The translations under genes were made by a program, and so were the position numbers. This document shows, one piece after another, positions 27,796 to 37,048 of a stretch of DNA of 61,497 nucleotides (position 1 is its first letter; each line of letters begins with the position of its first letter). This stretch comes from Candidatus Kuenenia stuttgartensis (GTDB taxonomy: Bacteria; Planctomycetota; Planctomycetia; Pirellulales; UBA1268). The stretch covers positions 1 to 61,497 of the forward strand of contig CAMDDJ010000017.1 of the NCBI GenBank assembly GCA_945891385.1, in the 5' to 3' direction. Under the pieces are notes generated by a model. It was not told the origin of the DNA. It searched no databases and was given only the letters and a program-made list of their open reading frames with translations.

Positions 27796-28005
27796 ATGAA
27801 CGTCGTTGCCCCACCTCCCCGTCGCCGAACCAATCCGACGAGGCCTCGGTTTGGACTCGCCGGGGCCGCGCTTCTGGCTGCGATTTGCGTCGTGGCGTTG
27901 GCCCTGACGGGGTCTGGTCCCGGCACGTCGGCGGATGCCGACGTCGATGTTGAGCCGGCAGCAGAGTGCCAACACGGCCTGGCGGGTGGACTGCCGGCCC
28001 GTTGA
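27796..28005 (+). CDS. Possible 69-residue single-pass membrane protein
   Basis: A short open frame with an Arg/Pro-rich N-terminus (APPPRRRTNPTRPR), one hydrophobic segment (GLAGAALLAAICVVALAL) and a short acidic tail. The charge pattern suits a cytoplasmic N-terminus. It ends eight bases before the stop of the convergent channel gene. The ribosome binding site is weak and there is no recognised homology, so it may not be expressed. Confidence 0.35.
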   Translation: MNVVAPPPRRRTNPTRPRFGLAGAALLAAICVVALALTGSGPGTSADADVDVEPAAECQHGLAGGLPAR

Positions 28006-28013
28006 GATTCCAG

Positions 28014-28814
28014 TCAGGCCGCCCGCCGCACGGGCCAGGCCGGTTCGGGGTGATCGTTTTCAGCCGGCGGCACGCCGTCGTCTGTGTCGCTTCCCGGCAG
28101 GCTCACCTGCAGGCCGATCAGGCGGGAGACGAAAACCGCCATGTAGAACTGACCGAAGACGGCCTCCAGCCAGACGAGCCACCGCGCCGTGGCGGAGGCC
28201 GGCACGATGTCGCCGTAGCCCACGGTGGTCAGGGTGACGAACGAATAGTAGGTGAACACCCCCGCCGCTGCGAATGGGTCTGCTTCGGCATCGACGTGGT
28301 AGCGGGTGAAGTCGATCGCGAACGAGCCTGGTGCGAGTCGCTCGAGCAACGTGAAGACGGTGGCCCAACACATGCCGAACAACACGAAGACGCACAGGGC
28401 TCCACACACGAGGTCGAACACGATCTGTTTGGCCGCCAGCACGTCGACTAGGATCAGGAGACCGACGGTGACGATCGGCAGGATGAAGCTCGTCGCCCGG
28501 GCGATGGCCCAGAGCCAATAGTGACCCTCGGGCAGTTCACCAATCATCAGCGTGACACCGAGCGTGGCCAATCCCGGGATGACCAGCGGCAGGCCGAAGA
28601 GCAGCATCCGTCGGCCGCCCAACGCCGCCGAGGCACCGACGAACACGAATTGCTCTGCCACCATCGCCAGCAGTTCCGCCCGCGGATGCCCTTCGGTCAG
28701 CACCGACAAGACCGGCAGCAGCAGGAGGTGCACAAGCAGGATCGCATAGCGGCCGAAATGGGGTCGGCGGAGGTAGGTGGCCAGTTCGGCGAACGGATTC
28801 GTGGCTGAAAGCAT
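28014..28814 (-). CDS. Potassium channel-like membrane protein
   Basis: A 266-residue membrane protein with about five hydrophobic helices, then a pore loop and a final helix. The pore contains the potassium selectivity filter in FVTLTTVGYGDIVPASATAR, followed by WLVWLEAVFGQFYMAVFVSRL. This is the two-helix-pore module of voltage-gated-like or KcsA-type potassium channels, carried here at the C-terminus of a six-helix protein. No arginine-rich voltage sensor is evident and no RCK domain is attached. It would let potassium cross the inner membrane. It is divergent from the S10 peptidase gene across 146 bases. Confidence 0.85.
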   Translation of the reverse strand: MLSATNPFAELATYLRRPHFGRYAILLVHLLLLPVLSVLTEGHPRAELLAMVAEQFVFVGASAALGGRRMLLFGLPLVIPGLATLGVTLMIGELPEGHYWLWAIARATSFILPIVTVGLLILVDVLAAKQIVFDLVCGALCVFVLFGMCWATVFTLLERLAPGSFAIDFTRYHVDAEADPFAAAGVFTYYSFVTLTTVGYGDIVPASATARWLVWLEAVFGQFYMAVFVSRLIGLQVSLPGSDTDDGVPPAENDHPEPAWPVRRAA

Positions 28815-28960
28815 GCCTGGACGGTAGCGAGCGAGCCGGCCTCAGGGGAGGGCGTTTTTCCCGGGTGCCGAGGCCAGGCCGCCCTGGGGCATGCTCCGAA
28901 GATGCGAACTATGCTGGAAGCGACTTTCGTCCATGCTCCGCTCCCCCGGTCATCCACCTC

Positions 28961-30556
28961 ATGCGCATGCTGCCTCGCTTCTCATGGGTCTCCGCCTTCC
29001 CTGTCTCTCCGGCCTTCGCCGCGGTGATCGCCTGGTGTGTGATCGCGACGGCACTTGCAGCCGCTCGGGCGGATGAGCCGACCGCGAAGCCGGCCGAGCC
29101 GCCGCCGGCCGCAGCCCAGAGCCTGGCCATGGTGCCCGACGCCAGTCGCCCACCGGTCGTCACCGAGCATGCGATCCGGGTCGGGGGGCGGGAACTGGCC
29201 TACAAGGCCGAGGCGGGCATGCTGCCGCTTCTCCGAGAGGACGGCACCCACAAAGCCAGCATCTTCTTCGTGGCCTACAACCTGCTCACGGATGCCGACG
29301 TGGCCGACCGGCCGATCGTGTTCTGCTTCAACGGTGGCCCCGGAGCCGCTGCTGTCTGGCTCCATCTCGGCGGGCTCGGTCCCCGGCGGGCCGTCGTCAA
29401 CGAGGATGGGTCGCTACCGCCCCCGCCGTTCGAACTGACGGACAACGAGCACACGATTCTGCCGGTTGCCGACCTCGTCTTCATCGATCCGGTCGCGACC
29501 GGCTACAGCCGCGCGGCCAAAGGGGAAAAACCCGAGCAGTTCTTCGGCAAGGAGCCTGACATCGAGGCGATGGCGGAGTTCATCCGCCTCTATACGACCA
29601 GACGCGGCCGCTGGAGGAGTCCGAAGTATCTCTGTGGAGAGAGTTACGGCGTGTTTCGGGCGGCAGGCCTGGCAGCCGAACTCCAGGACGGTCACGGAAT
29701 GTTCTTGAATGGCCTCGTGCTGGTCTCGGGCCTCGTGGATTTCGGCACGATCCGGGCTGGCGGCTCGAACGACCTGCCGTACGCCTTGTTCCTACCGAGC
29801 TACACGGCCGTTGCGCATTACCATGGGCGGTTGCCGGCCGACCTGCAGGCCGACCGCGCCAAGGCCTTGGCCGAAGTGGAGTCGTTCGCGGCCGGTGAGT
29901 ACGTGACCGCCCTCTATGCCGGGGCGAGTTTGCCGTCCGAGCAACGGTCTGCCGTCGCCGCGAAGCTCGCCCGGTACACCGGGCTCTCGGAGTCGGTCGT
30001 GCTCGCGCACGACCTGCGGATCGACGCCTCCCACTTTCGGGAGGAGTTGCTTTCCGATCAGCGGCTGATCCTCGGACGGTTCGATGGCCGGATCACCGGC
30101 CGAGATGGGGACCAGGCGACCGGCGTGCCTCGGTTCGATCCTTCCTATGACGCGGCGCTGGGCCCTCTCGCCGCCGCGATGAACGCCTATGTGCGGGAGG
30201 AACTCGGATTCGAGAGCGACCTCCCCTACCGCGTTCTGACGGCGGTGGGGCCCTGGCCTCAAGACCAGAATCGCTATGCCTCCACCGATTGGCAATTGGC
30301 GGAAGCGATGAACCGCAATCCCCATCTCCGCGTGCTCGTGCAGACGGGACGCTGCGACCTGGCGGTGCCGTTCTTGTCGCTCAGGCACTCGATCGACCAT
30401 CTCGGGGTCGATCCGGAGCGGCTGGCCAACGTGCACTATCGTGAATACGAGTCAGGCCACATGATGTACCTGAGCCGATCAGATCTGGAGCGGCAGGCCC
30501 AGGATCTCCGGGCGTTTCTCACCGAGGCTCCTGGCACTGGCCGCAGTGGCCCTTGA
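28961..30556 (+). CDS. Secreted serine carboxypeptidase-like protein (S10)
   Basis: A 531-residue protein with a signal peptide (about 1-36, ending LAAARADEP) and an alpha/beta-hydrolase fold of the S10 type. The oxyanion region is FCFNGGPGAAAVWLHLGGLG, the nucleophile is Ser228 in CGESYGVFRAAG, the acid is the Asp in QTGRCDLAVPF and the base is the His in YESGHMMYL. It would cleave C-terminal residues from peptides outside the cytoplasm. The ATG at 28961 opens the signal peptide; ATG 28967 is nearly equivalent. Its last 38 bases overlap the convergent Fur-family gene. Confidence 0.88.
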   Translation: MRMLPRFSWVSAFPVSPAFAAVIAWCVIATALAAARADEPTAKPAEPPPAAAQSLAMVPDASRPPVVTEHAIRVGGRELAYKAEAGMLPLLREDGTHKASIFFVAYNLLTDADVADRPIVFCFNGGPGAAAVWLHLGGLGPRRAVVNEDGSLPPPPFELTDNEHTILPVADLVFIDPVATGYSRAAKGEKPEQFFGKEPDIEAMAEFIRLYTTRRGRWRSPKYLCGESYGVFRAAGLAAELQDGHGMFLNGLVLVSGLVDFGTIRAGGSNDLPYALFLPSYTAVAHYHGRLPADLQADRAKALAEVESFAAGEYVTALYAGASLPSEQRSAVAAKLARYTGLSESVVLAHDLRIDASHFREELLSDQRLILGRFDGRITGRDGDQATGVPRFDPSYDAALGPLAAAMNAYVREELGFESDLPYRVLTAVGPWPQDQNRYASTDWQLAEAMNRNPHLRVLVQTGRCDLAVPFLSLRHSIDHLGVDPERLANVHYREYESGHMMYLSRSDLERQAQDLRAFLTEAPGTGRSGP

Positions 30557-30989
30557 GCAGGATCTCGGTGACTGATCCGATCCGGTGCCGTTCCCCGGAA
30601 CGCCCCTTCCCCTTGGCGTCGCGCGGGCGGATGGCCACCTGGACGTCATCGAGGCACGAGACTTCTCCGCAGGTCGTGCAGACGAAGTGTGGATGCTCGT
30701 CGTCGTGGTGGCCGCCACCACTTGCCGTGGCTTCGAACCGCCAGACCCGATCGCCCAGTTCGACCCGGGCGACGAGTTTTGCCTCGGTGAGCTCTGTCAG
30801 ATTTCGGTAGATCGTGGCCCGGTCGAAGCCGAGCTCGTCGAGGGACTCGCTGACCTCGGCGTGCGTCCGTGGACCGGCAGCTCCCTCGAGATGCCTGAGC
30901 ACGGCCACGCGGGCTTGGGTGCACCGCAGGCCGGCGCCGCGGATTCGCCGGCGCAGCTCATCATCGCGTTCTGAACGGCCGCGGGCCAT
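30519..30989 (-). CDS. Fur-family transcriptional regulator
   Basis: A 156-residue metalloregulator. The winged helix (about 10-80) includes GLRCTQARVAVLRHLEG, THAEVSESLDELGFDRATIY and RNLTELTEAKLV. The dimerisation half carries the histidine-rich metal site HHDDEHPHFVCTTCGE and a second CxxC in GHCGQC, so structural zinc is likely. It could be an iron (Fur), peroxide (PerR) or zinc (Zur) sensor; the sequence alone does not decide. GGAAG precedes the chosen ATG at 30989; a longer frame starts at 31034. It is divergent from nrdJ with 446 bases between, and its 3-prime end overlaps the S10 peptidase gene. Confidence 0.88.
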   Translation of the reverse strand: MARGRSERDDELRRRIRGAGLRCTQARVAVLRHLEGAAGPRTHAEVSESLDELGFDRATIYRNLTELTEAKLVARVELGDRVWRFEATASGGGHHDDEHPHFVCTTCGEVSCLDDVQVAIRPRDAKGKGRSGERHRIGSVTEILLKGHCGQCQEPR

Positions 30990-31172
30990 AACGTCTTCCG
31001 GAGCACCACTCTGCCGCATCGTACACGACGCCACCCAGGGGCGGTTGCGGCTCGGCGAGTCTCGGCCGCCGAACCCCTCTAAGGAGTTGGATACCAGGCG
31101 GGTCCCGAGCGGCCGTCCGGGCCGGTGGCAGGCCCGTTTTCCCCGCCGTTGCAGGCCCGGCGGAAAAGCCGC

Positions 31173-31200
31173 TTGACTGGTTCGAGCCTCACGCTACATT
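31173..31200 (+). promoter_or_regulatory. Candidate sigma-70 promoter P1 for nrdJ
   Basis: TTGACT (31173-31178), a 16-base spacer and TACATT (31195-31200) form a reasonable -35/-10 pair, about 235 bases before the nrdJ start, in a region of otherwise high GC. The hairpin arms GTGGTC and GACCAC lie just downstream. No cobalamin riboswitch box was recognised in the leader. Confidence 0.4.
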
Positions 31201-31354
31201 CACGCCCCGGCCCATGGGCAGTGGTCAGCGGATCGACCACCACTACATCTTGCGATAGCACGGCAGATGGACCTGCTCTTCATCGATCGCGTTTTTCGGG
31301 CCTTTCGAGAGGCCTGATCAGTTTCCACCGTTGTCCGGGCGGTAGTTCGTTGGC

Positions 31355-31382
31355 TTGCACGGTAACTATACGAAAGTATACT
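31355..31382 (+). promoter_or_regulatory. Candidate promoter P2 with overlapping palindrome
   Basis: TTGCAC (31355-31360), a 16-base spacer and TATACT (31377-31382) lie about 53 bases before the nrdJ start. The -10 element is part of a short inverted repeat, TATAC-GAAA-GTATA (31367-31380), which could be an operator or a GNRA-type hairpin in a transcript from P1. It is not a clear NrdR box. Confidence 0.45.
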
Positions 31383-31435
31383 TTTCAGCGGCTTGCGGCG
31401 GCTTGAATTCGTTTTCCCTCAGGAGGCAGCATCCC

Positions 31436-34400
31436 ATGGCAGATTTCGACTCGGCGACGCTCGCGGGCGATTCCTCGACCGATACTCCCGCCGACACTCG
31501 GCCGGCGGGCCGGACGGCGCTCGAAATCCAGCCGACATTTTGTCCGGTCGAGGCCGCGAGCCCCTTCGACACCACCGAGTGGGAGTTGCGGACGGCCGCG
31601 ATCAAGGGTGAAGACGGCAAGGTGCTGTTCGAGCAGCCGGCCTGCGAGATCCCGGCTGCCTGGAGCCAGTTGGCCACGAACGTCGTCGTGAGCAAGTACT
31701 TCTACGGCGAAATCCACACGCCCGAGCGGGAGCATTCCGTCAAGCAACTCGTCCATCGCGTCGCTCGCACGATCGCCGACTGGGGCATCGCCGACGGCTA
31801 CTTCAAGAGCAGGCAGGACGGCGAAAACTTCTACCGCGACCTGTCCTGGCTCTGCGTCCACCAGCATGGCGCCTTCAATTCGCCGGTCTGGTTCAACGTC
31901 GGCCTCTATCATCAATACGGTGTCAAGGGCGCTCCCTGCAATTGGCGGTGGGACGAGGCCAAGCGGGATGTGGCGATGCCCGACAATCCCTATGAATACC
32001 CACAGGGCAGCGCCTGTTTCATTCAGAGCGTGCGCGACAACATGGAAGACATCATGGACCTCGCTCGCAGCGAGGCGATGCTCTTCAAGTTTGGCTCGGG
32101 AACCGGCACCGACCTCTCCACGCTCCGAAGTCAGCGGGAGAAGCTCGCCGGCGGCGGCAAGCCCTCCGGTCCGCTTTCCTTCATGCGGGTGTACGACCAG
32201 GTGGCCGCGGTCGTGAAGAGCGGCGGCAAGACCCGTCGCGCCGCGAAGATGCAATCGCTCAAGGTGCATCATCCAGACATCATGGAATTCATCGAGTGCA
32301 AGGCCAAGGAGGAGAAGAAGGCCCGCGTGCTGATTGAAAAGGGCGGCTACGACTCCAACTTCAACGGCGAAGCCTACAGCTCGATCCTGTTCCAAAATGC
32401 CAACCTCTCGGTGCGACTGAGCGACGAGTTCATGGAGGCGGCCGACCGGGATGACACCTGGACGACCCGCTGGGTCACCGATCCCTCCAAGGCCGGGCCG
32501 AGCTTCAAGGCCCGGGAGGTCCTCGGGCGGATGGCGGAGTGCGCCTGGCAGTGCGGCGATCCCGGCGTGCAGTACGACACCACGATCAACCGGTGGCACA
32601 CCTGTCCGAATTCGGGGCGGATCAACGCCTCGAATCCGTGCAGCGAATACATGTTCCTCGACGACACCGCCTGCAATTTGGCGAGCATCAATCTGATGAA
32701 GTTCCGCCGCCCGGATGGCAGCTTTGACGTCGAACGGTTCGCCGCCGCCTGTCGGATTTTCTTCGTCGCGCAGGAAATCCTCGTTGACCACGCGAGCTAT
32801 CCCACCCCGCGGATCGCCCGCAATAGCCATCTCTACCGGCCCCTCGGCCTCGGCTACTCCAATCTGGGAAGCCTCCTGATGGCTGATGGCCTGGCCTACG
32901 ACAGCGATGCCGGCCGGGGGCTGTGCGGCGCGATCACCGCCATCCTGCACGGAACGGCCAACCGGACGAGCGCGGAACTGGCCGCCGCCGTCGGGCCCTT
33001 CGAGGGTTTTGCGGCGAATCGGGAGCCAATGCTCCGCGTGATGCAGATGCATCGCGACGCCGTCGATCACATCGACGCGGCCTGCCCGAGGTATTTGCAC
33101 GACGCCGCCCGGGACGTCTGGGACGAGGTTCTCGCCCGCGGGCGGCGGAGCGGCTTCCGCAATGCCCAGGCGACGGTTCTCGCGCCCACCGGCACGATTT
33201 CGTTCCTCATGGATTGCGATACGACGGGGATCGAACCCGACATCGCGCTCGTGAAATACAAGCAACTCGCCGGCGGCGGCATGCTCAAAATCGTGAACCA
33301 GACGGTGCCGCTGGCCCTGCGGACCCTGGGCTACGACGAGCCGGCCGTCGAGGGAATTCTCGCCTTCGTCGACAAGAACGACACCATCGAAGGGGCGCCC
33401 GGTCTCAAGCGGGACCATCTGGCGGTCTTCGATTGTGCCTTCAAGCCGCGGCTCGGCGAGCGCAGCATCGCCTGGGAGGCACACGTCAGGATGATGGCCG
33501 CCGCCCAGCCCTTCCTGTCGGGGGCCATCTCCAAGACGGTCAACATGCCCCGGGAGACGACGCCGGCGGACATCGCCGGCGCTTACCACGAGGGCTGGAG
33601 GCTCGGGCTTAAGGCGTTGGCGATCTACCGCGATGGTTCGAAGGAAAGCCAGCCGCTCAACACCTCGACTGAGGCCGACAAAGTCGCTTCGAAGGTGACC
33701 GCGGCCCCGAGGCGGGAGCGGCTGCCGGATACCCGCCGCAGCGTGACCCACAAGTTCAGCGTCGGAGGGCACGAGGGCTATATCACCGTCGGACTCTATG
33801 ACGACGGCCGTCCCGGTGAGTTGTTCATCACGATGGCCAAGGAAGGCAGCACGATCGGCGGATTGATGGACGCCTTTGGCACGGCCGTGTCGATGAGCCT
33901 TCAATACGGTGTGCCGCTCGAGGTGTATGTGAAGAAGTTTTCCCACACGCGATTCGAGCCGTGGGGATACACCAAGAACCCCGACATTCCGGTCGCCAAG
34001 AGTCTCGTGGACTACCTGTTTCGGTGGATGGGAACGGAATTCATTCCGGGTTACCGCGAGGCCAATCGACCAGCCGGGCATGATGCTGGTGGGGAGGCCG
34101 GTGCGGGAGACGATGCGGAAAGTGAGCGGAAGCCCGCCGCCACGATGGCGAGCGGGCTGGCTGATGGCCAAGGAAAGGCCCAGGGCAAGGGCGAGGTGAA
34201 CGGCAGTCGGGGTCGGCATCCCGCCGGGAAGGGGAGGCCGACGTCGGCGGCGAGTACGACGTGGTCGGGCGGGTCGCTCAAGGCCGGCGATGCTTCGGCA
34301 GCGTTGCTCGAGCGGGCTGGGCTGAAAATGGCCGCCCACCCCGACGCCTCACCCGACGACCGACAGAACCAGTTCGCGAAGTTCCAGATCGACGCTCCCG

Positions 34401-34486
34401 CATGTGACAATTGCGGGGCGATCACCGTGCGGAATGGAAACTGCTACCTCTGCCACAACTGCGGCAACAGCATGGGCTGCAGTTGA
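31436..34486 (+). CDS. nrdJ: Adenosylcobalamin-dependent ribonucleotide reductase
   Basis: A 1016-residue class II reductase that makes deoxyribonucleotides using B12 to create the active-site thiyl radical, so it works with or without oxygen. Family segments include SPVWFNVGLYHQYGV, YPQGSACFIQSV, FGSGTGTDLS, NPCSEYMFLDDTACNLASIN and LAPTGTISFLMDCDTTGIEPD. The C-terminus has the cysteine-rich tail CDNCGAITVRNGNCYLCHNC and GCS. Between about residues 880 and 960 lies a Gly/Ala/Lys-rich low-complexity linker. The ATG at 31436 has AGGAGG nine bases upstream (31421-31426); an in-frame start at 31355 falls in the promoter region. Two candidate promoters precede it. Confidence 0.95.
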   Translation: MADFDSATLAGDSSTDTPADTRPAGRTALEIQPTFCPVEAASPFDTTEWELRTAAIKGEDGKVLFEQPACEIPAAWSQLATNVVVSKYFYGEIHTPEREHSVKQLVHRVARTIADWGIADGYFKSRQDGENFYRDLSWLCVHQHGAFNSPVWFNVGLYHQYGVKGAPCNWRWDEAKRDVAMPDNPYEYPQGSACFIQSVRDNMEDIMDLARSEAMLFKFGSGTGTDLSTLRSQREKLAGGGKPSGPLSFMRVYDQVAAVVKSGGKTRRAAKMQSLKVHHPDIMEFIECKAKEEKKARVLIEKGGYDSNFNGEAYSSILFQNANLSVRLSDEFMEAADRDDTWTTRWVTDPSKAGPSFKAREVLGRMAECAWQCGDPGVQYDTTINRWHTCPNSGRINASNPCSEYMFLDDTACNLASINLMKFRRPDGSFDVERFAAACRIFFVAQEILVDHASYPTPRIARNSHLYRPLGLGYSNLGSLLMADGLAYDSDAGRGLCGAITAILHGTANRTSAELAAAVGPFEGFAANREPMLRVMQMHRDAVDHIDAACPRYLHDAARDVWDEVLARGRRSGFRNAQATVLAPTGTISFLMDCDTTGIEPDIALVKYKQLAGGGMLKIVNQTVPLALRTLGYDEPAVEGILAFVDKNDTIEGAPGLKRDHLAVFDCAFKPRLGERSIAWEAHVRMMAAAQPFLSGAISKTVNMPRETTPADIAGAYHEGWRLGLKALAIYRDGSKESQPLNTSTEADKVASKVTAAPRRERLPDTRRSVTHKFSVGGHEGYITVGLYDDGRPGELFITMAKEGSTIGGLMDAFGTAVSMSLQYGVPLEVYVKKFSHTRFEPWGYTKNPDIPVAKSLVDYLFRWMGTEFIPGYREANRPAGHDAGGEAGAGDDAESERKPAATMASGLADGQGKAQGKGEVNGSRGRHPAGKGRPTSAASTTWSGGSLKAGDASAALLERAGLKMAAHPDASPDDRQNQFAKFQIDAPACDNCGAITVRNGNCYLCHNCGNSMGCS

Positions 34487-34632
34487 CCTTCGGGCAGGCC
34501 GAAGGCGGGTTTTCGTGTGGGAAAGAGCGGGTTCGGTCGCCGGTTGACGGCGGTCGCGAGGCCAAGCATTCTGGTGGCTTCGGGGTGGCGGACGATCCGC
34601 CGCTCCGTCAGCCACAACCCGACAGGTGCGCC

Positions 34633-35682
34633 GTGCGCAAGAGTTTTCGCTGGTTCTTGATCGCAGTCTTCTGCGGCTCGCTCGGATCCGATGCTGCCCG
34701 AGCAGGCTGGCATCACCGGCGGGCGCGACTGGCATCACACGTGATGGTCTGGCAGCCCGTGAACCAGTCGGATTGCGGCACCTGGCCTGCGCCGCCGATG
34801 GAATTGATCGCACCGATGTGGGTGGCGTCGGGCGAGCCAGGCTGCGAGTCGGTAGCCGTCGAGCCTCTCGTGGTCGATTCAGCGATGATCGAGGCAGGGG
34901 ATGAGTGCTGCTGTCTGCCGGTCGTGGCGTGCTGCGAGTCAAACCCGGCCGACCAGACGATCGAGCCTGTCGATGGTATCGCAGGCGGCGAGTGGGATGC
35001 GGTCGCGGGCAGTGGTTCGGTGGTGTCGGAGACGATGGTCGCCGACGAGCTTCTGGGTGACGTCGTCGCGCCGGGTGACTCGGTCGACGGTCTGACGGTG
35101 ATGGGGGAAGGCGAAGTCGTCGACGCAGCGCCCGCCGAAATCCTGCCCACGCTGCGGGAAGAAGAGGTGCGGGAAATCGAGCCGCTCCGCGATCTGGCGC
35201 CTGCTGGAGAGGCTGGGTCGTCGGTGTTGGTGGAGGAGGGTGGTTCAAGGGATGCGGTCGCGGCACCCGAGCCAAGCGCGGAGCCGGTGGTGCATGAGCC
35301 GTTGCAGATGGATGCGCCGACTGTCGAACCAGTCGAACCGGAAGTCCCGACAGAGCCGGTGGTTGCCCCAGAACAGGCACCGCCTGAAACGGAGCCAGAG
35401 CCCGAGCCAGAGCCGGTCAACATCTTCGAGGCGGAGGAAGGGGACGGCGCCGCGGCTGAGCCGAACCGACGCTGGATCCATGCCCGAGGCGATCGCAGTC
35501 TGGTGGCCCGACTCGTGAGCATGCCCGACGCCGAAACATGTCTGCTCGAGACGGCGGGCCGACGGATTCGGGTGCCGCTCCAAAGTCTCAGCCAGCACGA
35601 TCGGGTCTATGCTCAACGCACGTGCGAGCGACTCGCCGCCGCCCGGGCGGCGGCCGAGTCGAGGGATACGGCTGGTCTGTAG
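34633..35682 (+). CDS. Secreted protein with acidic linker and SHD1 domain
   Basis: A 349-residue protein starting at GTG 34633, with a signal peptide (RKSFRWFLIAVFCGSLGSDAA). The middle is rich in Glu, Pro and Val (about 110-275), including a TEPEPEPEPV stretch, and looks disordered. The C-terminal 60 residues (RRWIHARGDRSLVARL to the YAQRTCERL region) match the SHD1 (SLA1 homology 1) domain, which is abundant in planctomycetes and of unclear function in bacteria. A cysteine pair/cluster (ECCCLPVVACCES) is notable. The reading frame is open further upstream, but that part overlaps nrdJ. The gene is convergent with pgk. Confidence 0.62.
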   Translation: MRKSFRWFLIAVFCGSLGSDAARAGWHHRRARLASHVMVWQPVNQSDCGTWPAPPMELIAPMWVASGEPGCESVAVEPLVVDSAMIEAGDECCCLPVVACCESNPADQTIEPVDGIAGGEWDAVAGSGSVVSETMVADELLGDVVAPGDSVDGLTVMGEGEVVDAAPAEILPTLREEEVREIEPLRDLAPAGEAGSSVLVEEGGSRDAVAAPEPSAEPVVHEPLQMDAPTVEPVEPEVPTEPVVAPEQAPPETEPEPEPEPVNIFEAEEGDGAAAEPNRRWIHARGDRSLVARLVSMPDAETCLLETAGRRIRVPLQSLSQHDRVYAQRTCERLAAARAAAESRDTAGL

Positions 35683-35721
35683 GGATCGAACGGGTGCAGG
35701 CCGCGTCGCCGGACGCAGGAC

Positions 35722-36927
35722 TCAGGCATCATCCAACAGGGCGACCGACGCGAACGACTTGCCTTCGAGCATTTCGAGCGATGCGCCGCCGCCGGTCGAG
35801 ACATGACTGACCTTTTCGGCATAGCCGAGCTGTTCGACCGCGGCGGCTGAATCCCCGCCACCGATGATCGTGACGGCACCCTGAGCGGTCGCGTCGGCCA
35901 CGGCATCGGCGACCGCCTTGGTGCCGGCATCGAACGGCGGCAGTTCGAAGACGCCCATCGGGCCGTTCCAGACCACCGTGCCGGCCGAGCGGATGATGGC
36001 TCCATACCGACTGGCTGTCTCCGGACCGATGTCGAGGCCTTCGAAGCCATCGGGAATCTGCCCGGCTGGCACGACCTGCTTGGCTGCCGTCGCCGAAAAG
36101 TCGTCGGCGCAGTGGGTGTCGACCGGCAGCACGAGCTTGCTTCCTCCCTTGGCGAGGAGCGATGCGGCGAGTTCCAGTTTGTCGGGCTCGACCAGGCTCT
36201 TGCCCGTCTTCCCCCCCTTGGCCAGGGAAAATGTGTAGGCCATCGCGCCGCCGATCAGCACGTGGTCGCAGATCGAGAGCAGGTTTTCGATCACGGCGAT
36301 CTTGTCGGAGACCTTTTTACCTCCCAGGATGGCCACGAAGGGCCGCTTCGGGTGGGCGACCGCATCGGCGAGATACCGAACCTCTTTCTCGACCAGAAAC
36401 CCGGTCACCGCGGGCTTGCCGGACTGCTTCATCGTCGCCGGCACGGCGTACATGCTCGCTTCGGTCCGGTGGCAGGTTCCAAAGGCGTCGTTGACGTAGG
36501 CGTCGGCCAGGCTCGCCAGCCCGTTCACGTAGGCCTCGTCGTCACCCTTCTTTTCCCCTTTGTTGAACCGGACGTTCTCCAGCACGAGCACGCCGCCGGT
36601 CGGCAGGGCTGCCGCCTTGGCCTGGGAATCGGGGCCGCCGGTGTCGGTTGCGAGCTGAACGGGCCTGCCCAGCAGCTCGCCCAGCCGCGCGGCGACCGGT
36701 GCGAGGGAAAAGGCCGCTTCAAAGCCGTTGCCGCCGGGCCGCCCGAGGTGCGACATCAGGATCGCCTTTCCGCCTCGTTCGATGATCGATTGGATGGTCG
36801 GCAAGGCCATGCGAATTCGCCGGTCGTCGGTGATCGCCCCGGAATCATCCTGGGGCACGTTGAAGTCCACGCGGACGAGCACGGCCTGGCCGGTAGGATC
36901 GAGGGCGGCGATGGTCTTCTTGGGCAT
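35722..36927 (-). CDS. pgk: Phosphoglycerate kinase
   Basis: A 401-residue glycolytic kinase interconverting 1,3-bisphosphoglycerate and 3-phosphoglycerate with ADP/ATP. Family motifs: [13 protein letters not shown] at the N-terminus, [59 protein letters not shown], and [14 protein letters not shown] near the C-terminus ending [16 protein letters not shown] sits ten bases before the ATG at 36927. It lies 121 bases downstream of a sulfatase gene on the same strand, an unusual neighbour; gap is not accompanied. Expression from its own promoter is likely. Confidence 0.96.
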   Translation of the reverse strand: MPKKTIAALDPTGQAVLVRVDFNVPQDDSGAITDDRRIRMALPTIQSIIERGGKAILMSHLGRPGGNGFEAAFSLAPVAARLGELLGRPVQLATDTGGPDSQAKAAALPTGGVLVLENVRFNKGEKKGDDEAYVNGLASLADAYVNDAFGTCHRTEASMYAVPATMKQSGKPAVTGFLVEKEVRYLADAVAHPKRPFVAILGGKKVSDKIAVIENLLSICDHVLIGGAMAYTFSLAKGGKTGKSLVEPDKLELAASLLAKGGSKLVLPVDTHCADDFSATAAKQVVPAGQIPDGFEGLDIGPETASRYGAIIRSAGTVVWNGPMGVFELPPFDAGTKAVADAVADATAQGAVTIIGGGDSAAAVEQLGYAEKVSHVSTGGGASLEMLEGKSFASVALLDDA

Positions 36928-37048
36928 TGGAGGGACTCCTGGCGGGGGTGCAATCGAGATCGGTGCCGGCACGGGCAGGGCCGGTATTCAACCGGATCGC
37001 CGCCAGGCCCGCAAATGCCGCCACTGCCCGGCTACCCAGATATCCGTC

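Noticed and set aside
31178-31195. GGTTCGAGCC, resembling a tRNA T-arm
   Set aside because: No acceptor stem, D-arm or anticodon arm can be formed around it; it lies inside a plausible promoter spacer.
30990-31435. Cobalamin riboswitch before nrdJ
   Set aside because: I looked for the B12-box and a long conserved leader but saw neither; only short hairpins and promoter-like hexamers are present.
31385-34339. 984-codon open frame on the minus strand
   Set aside because: Antisense shadow of nrdJ with shadow-type composition and no recognisable domain.
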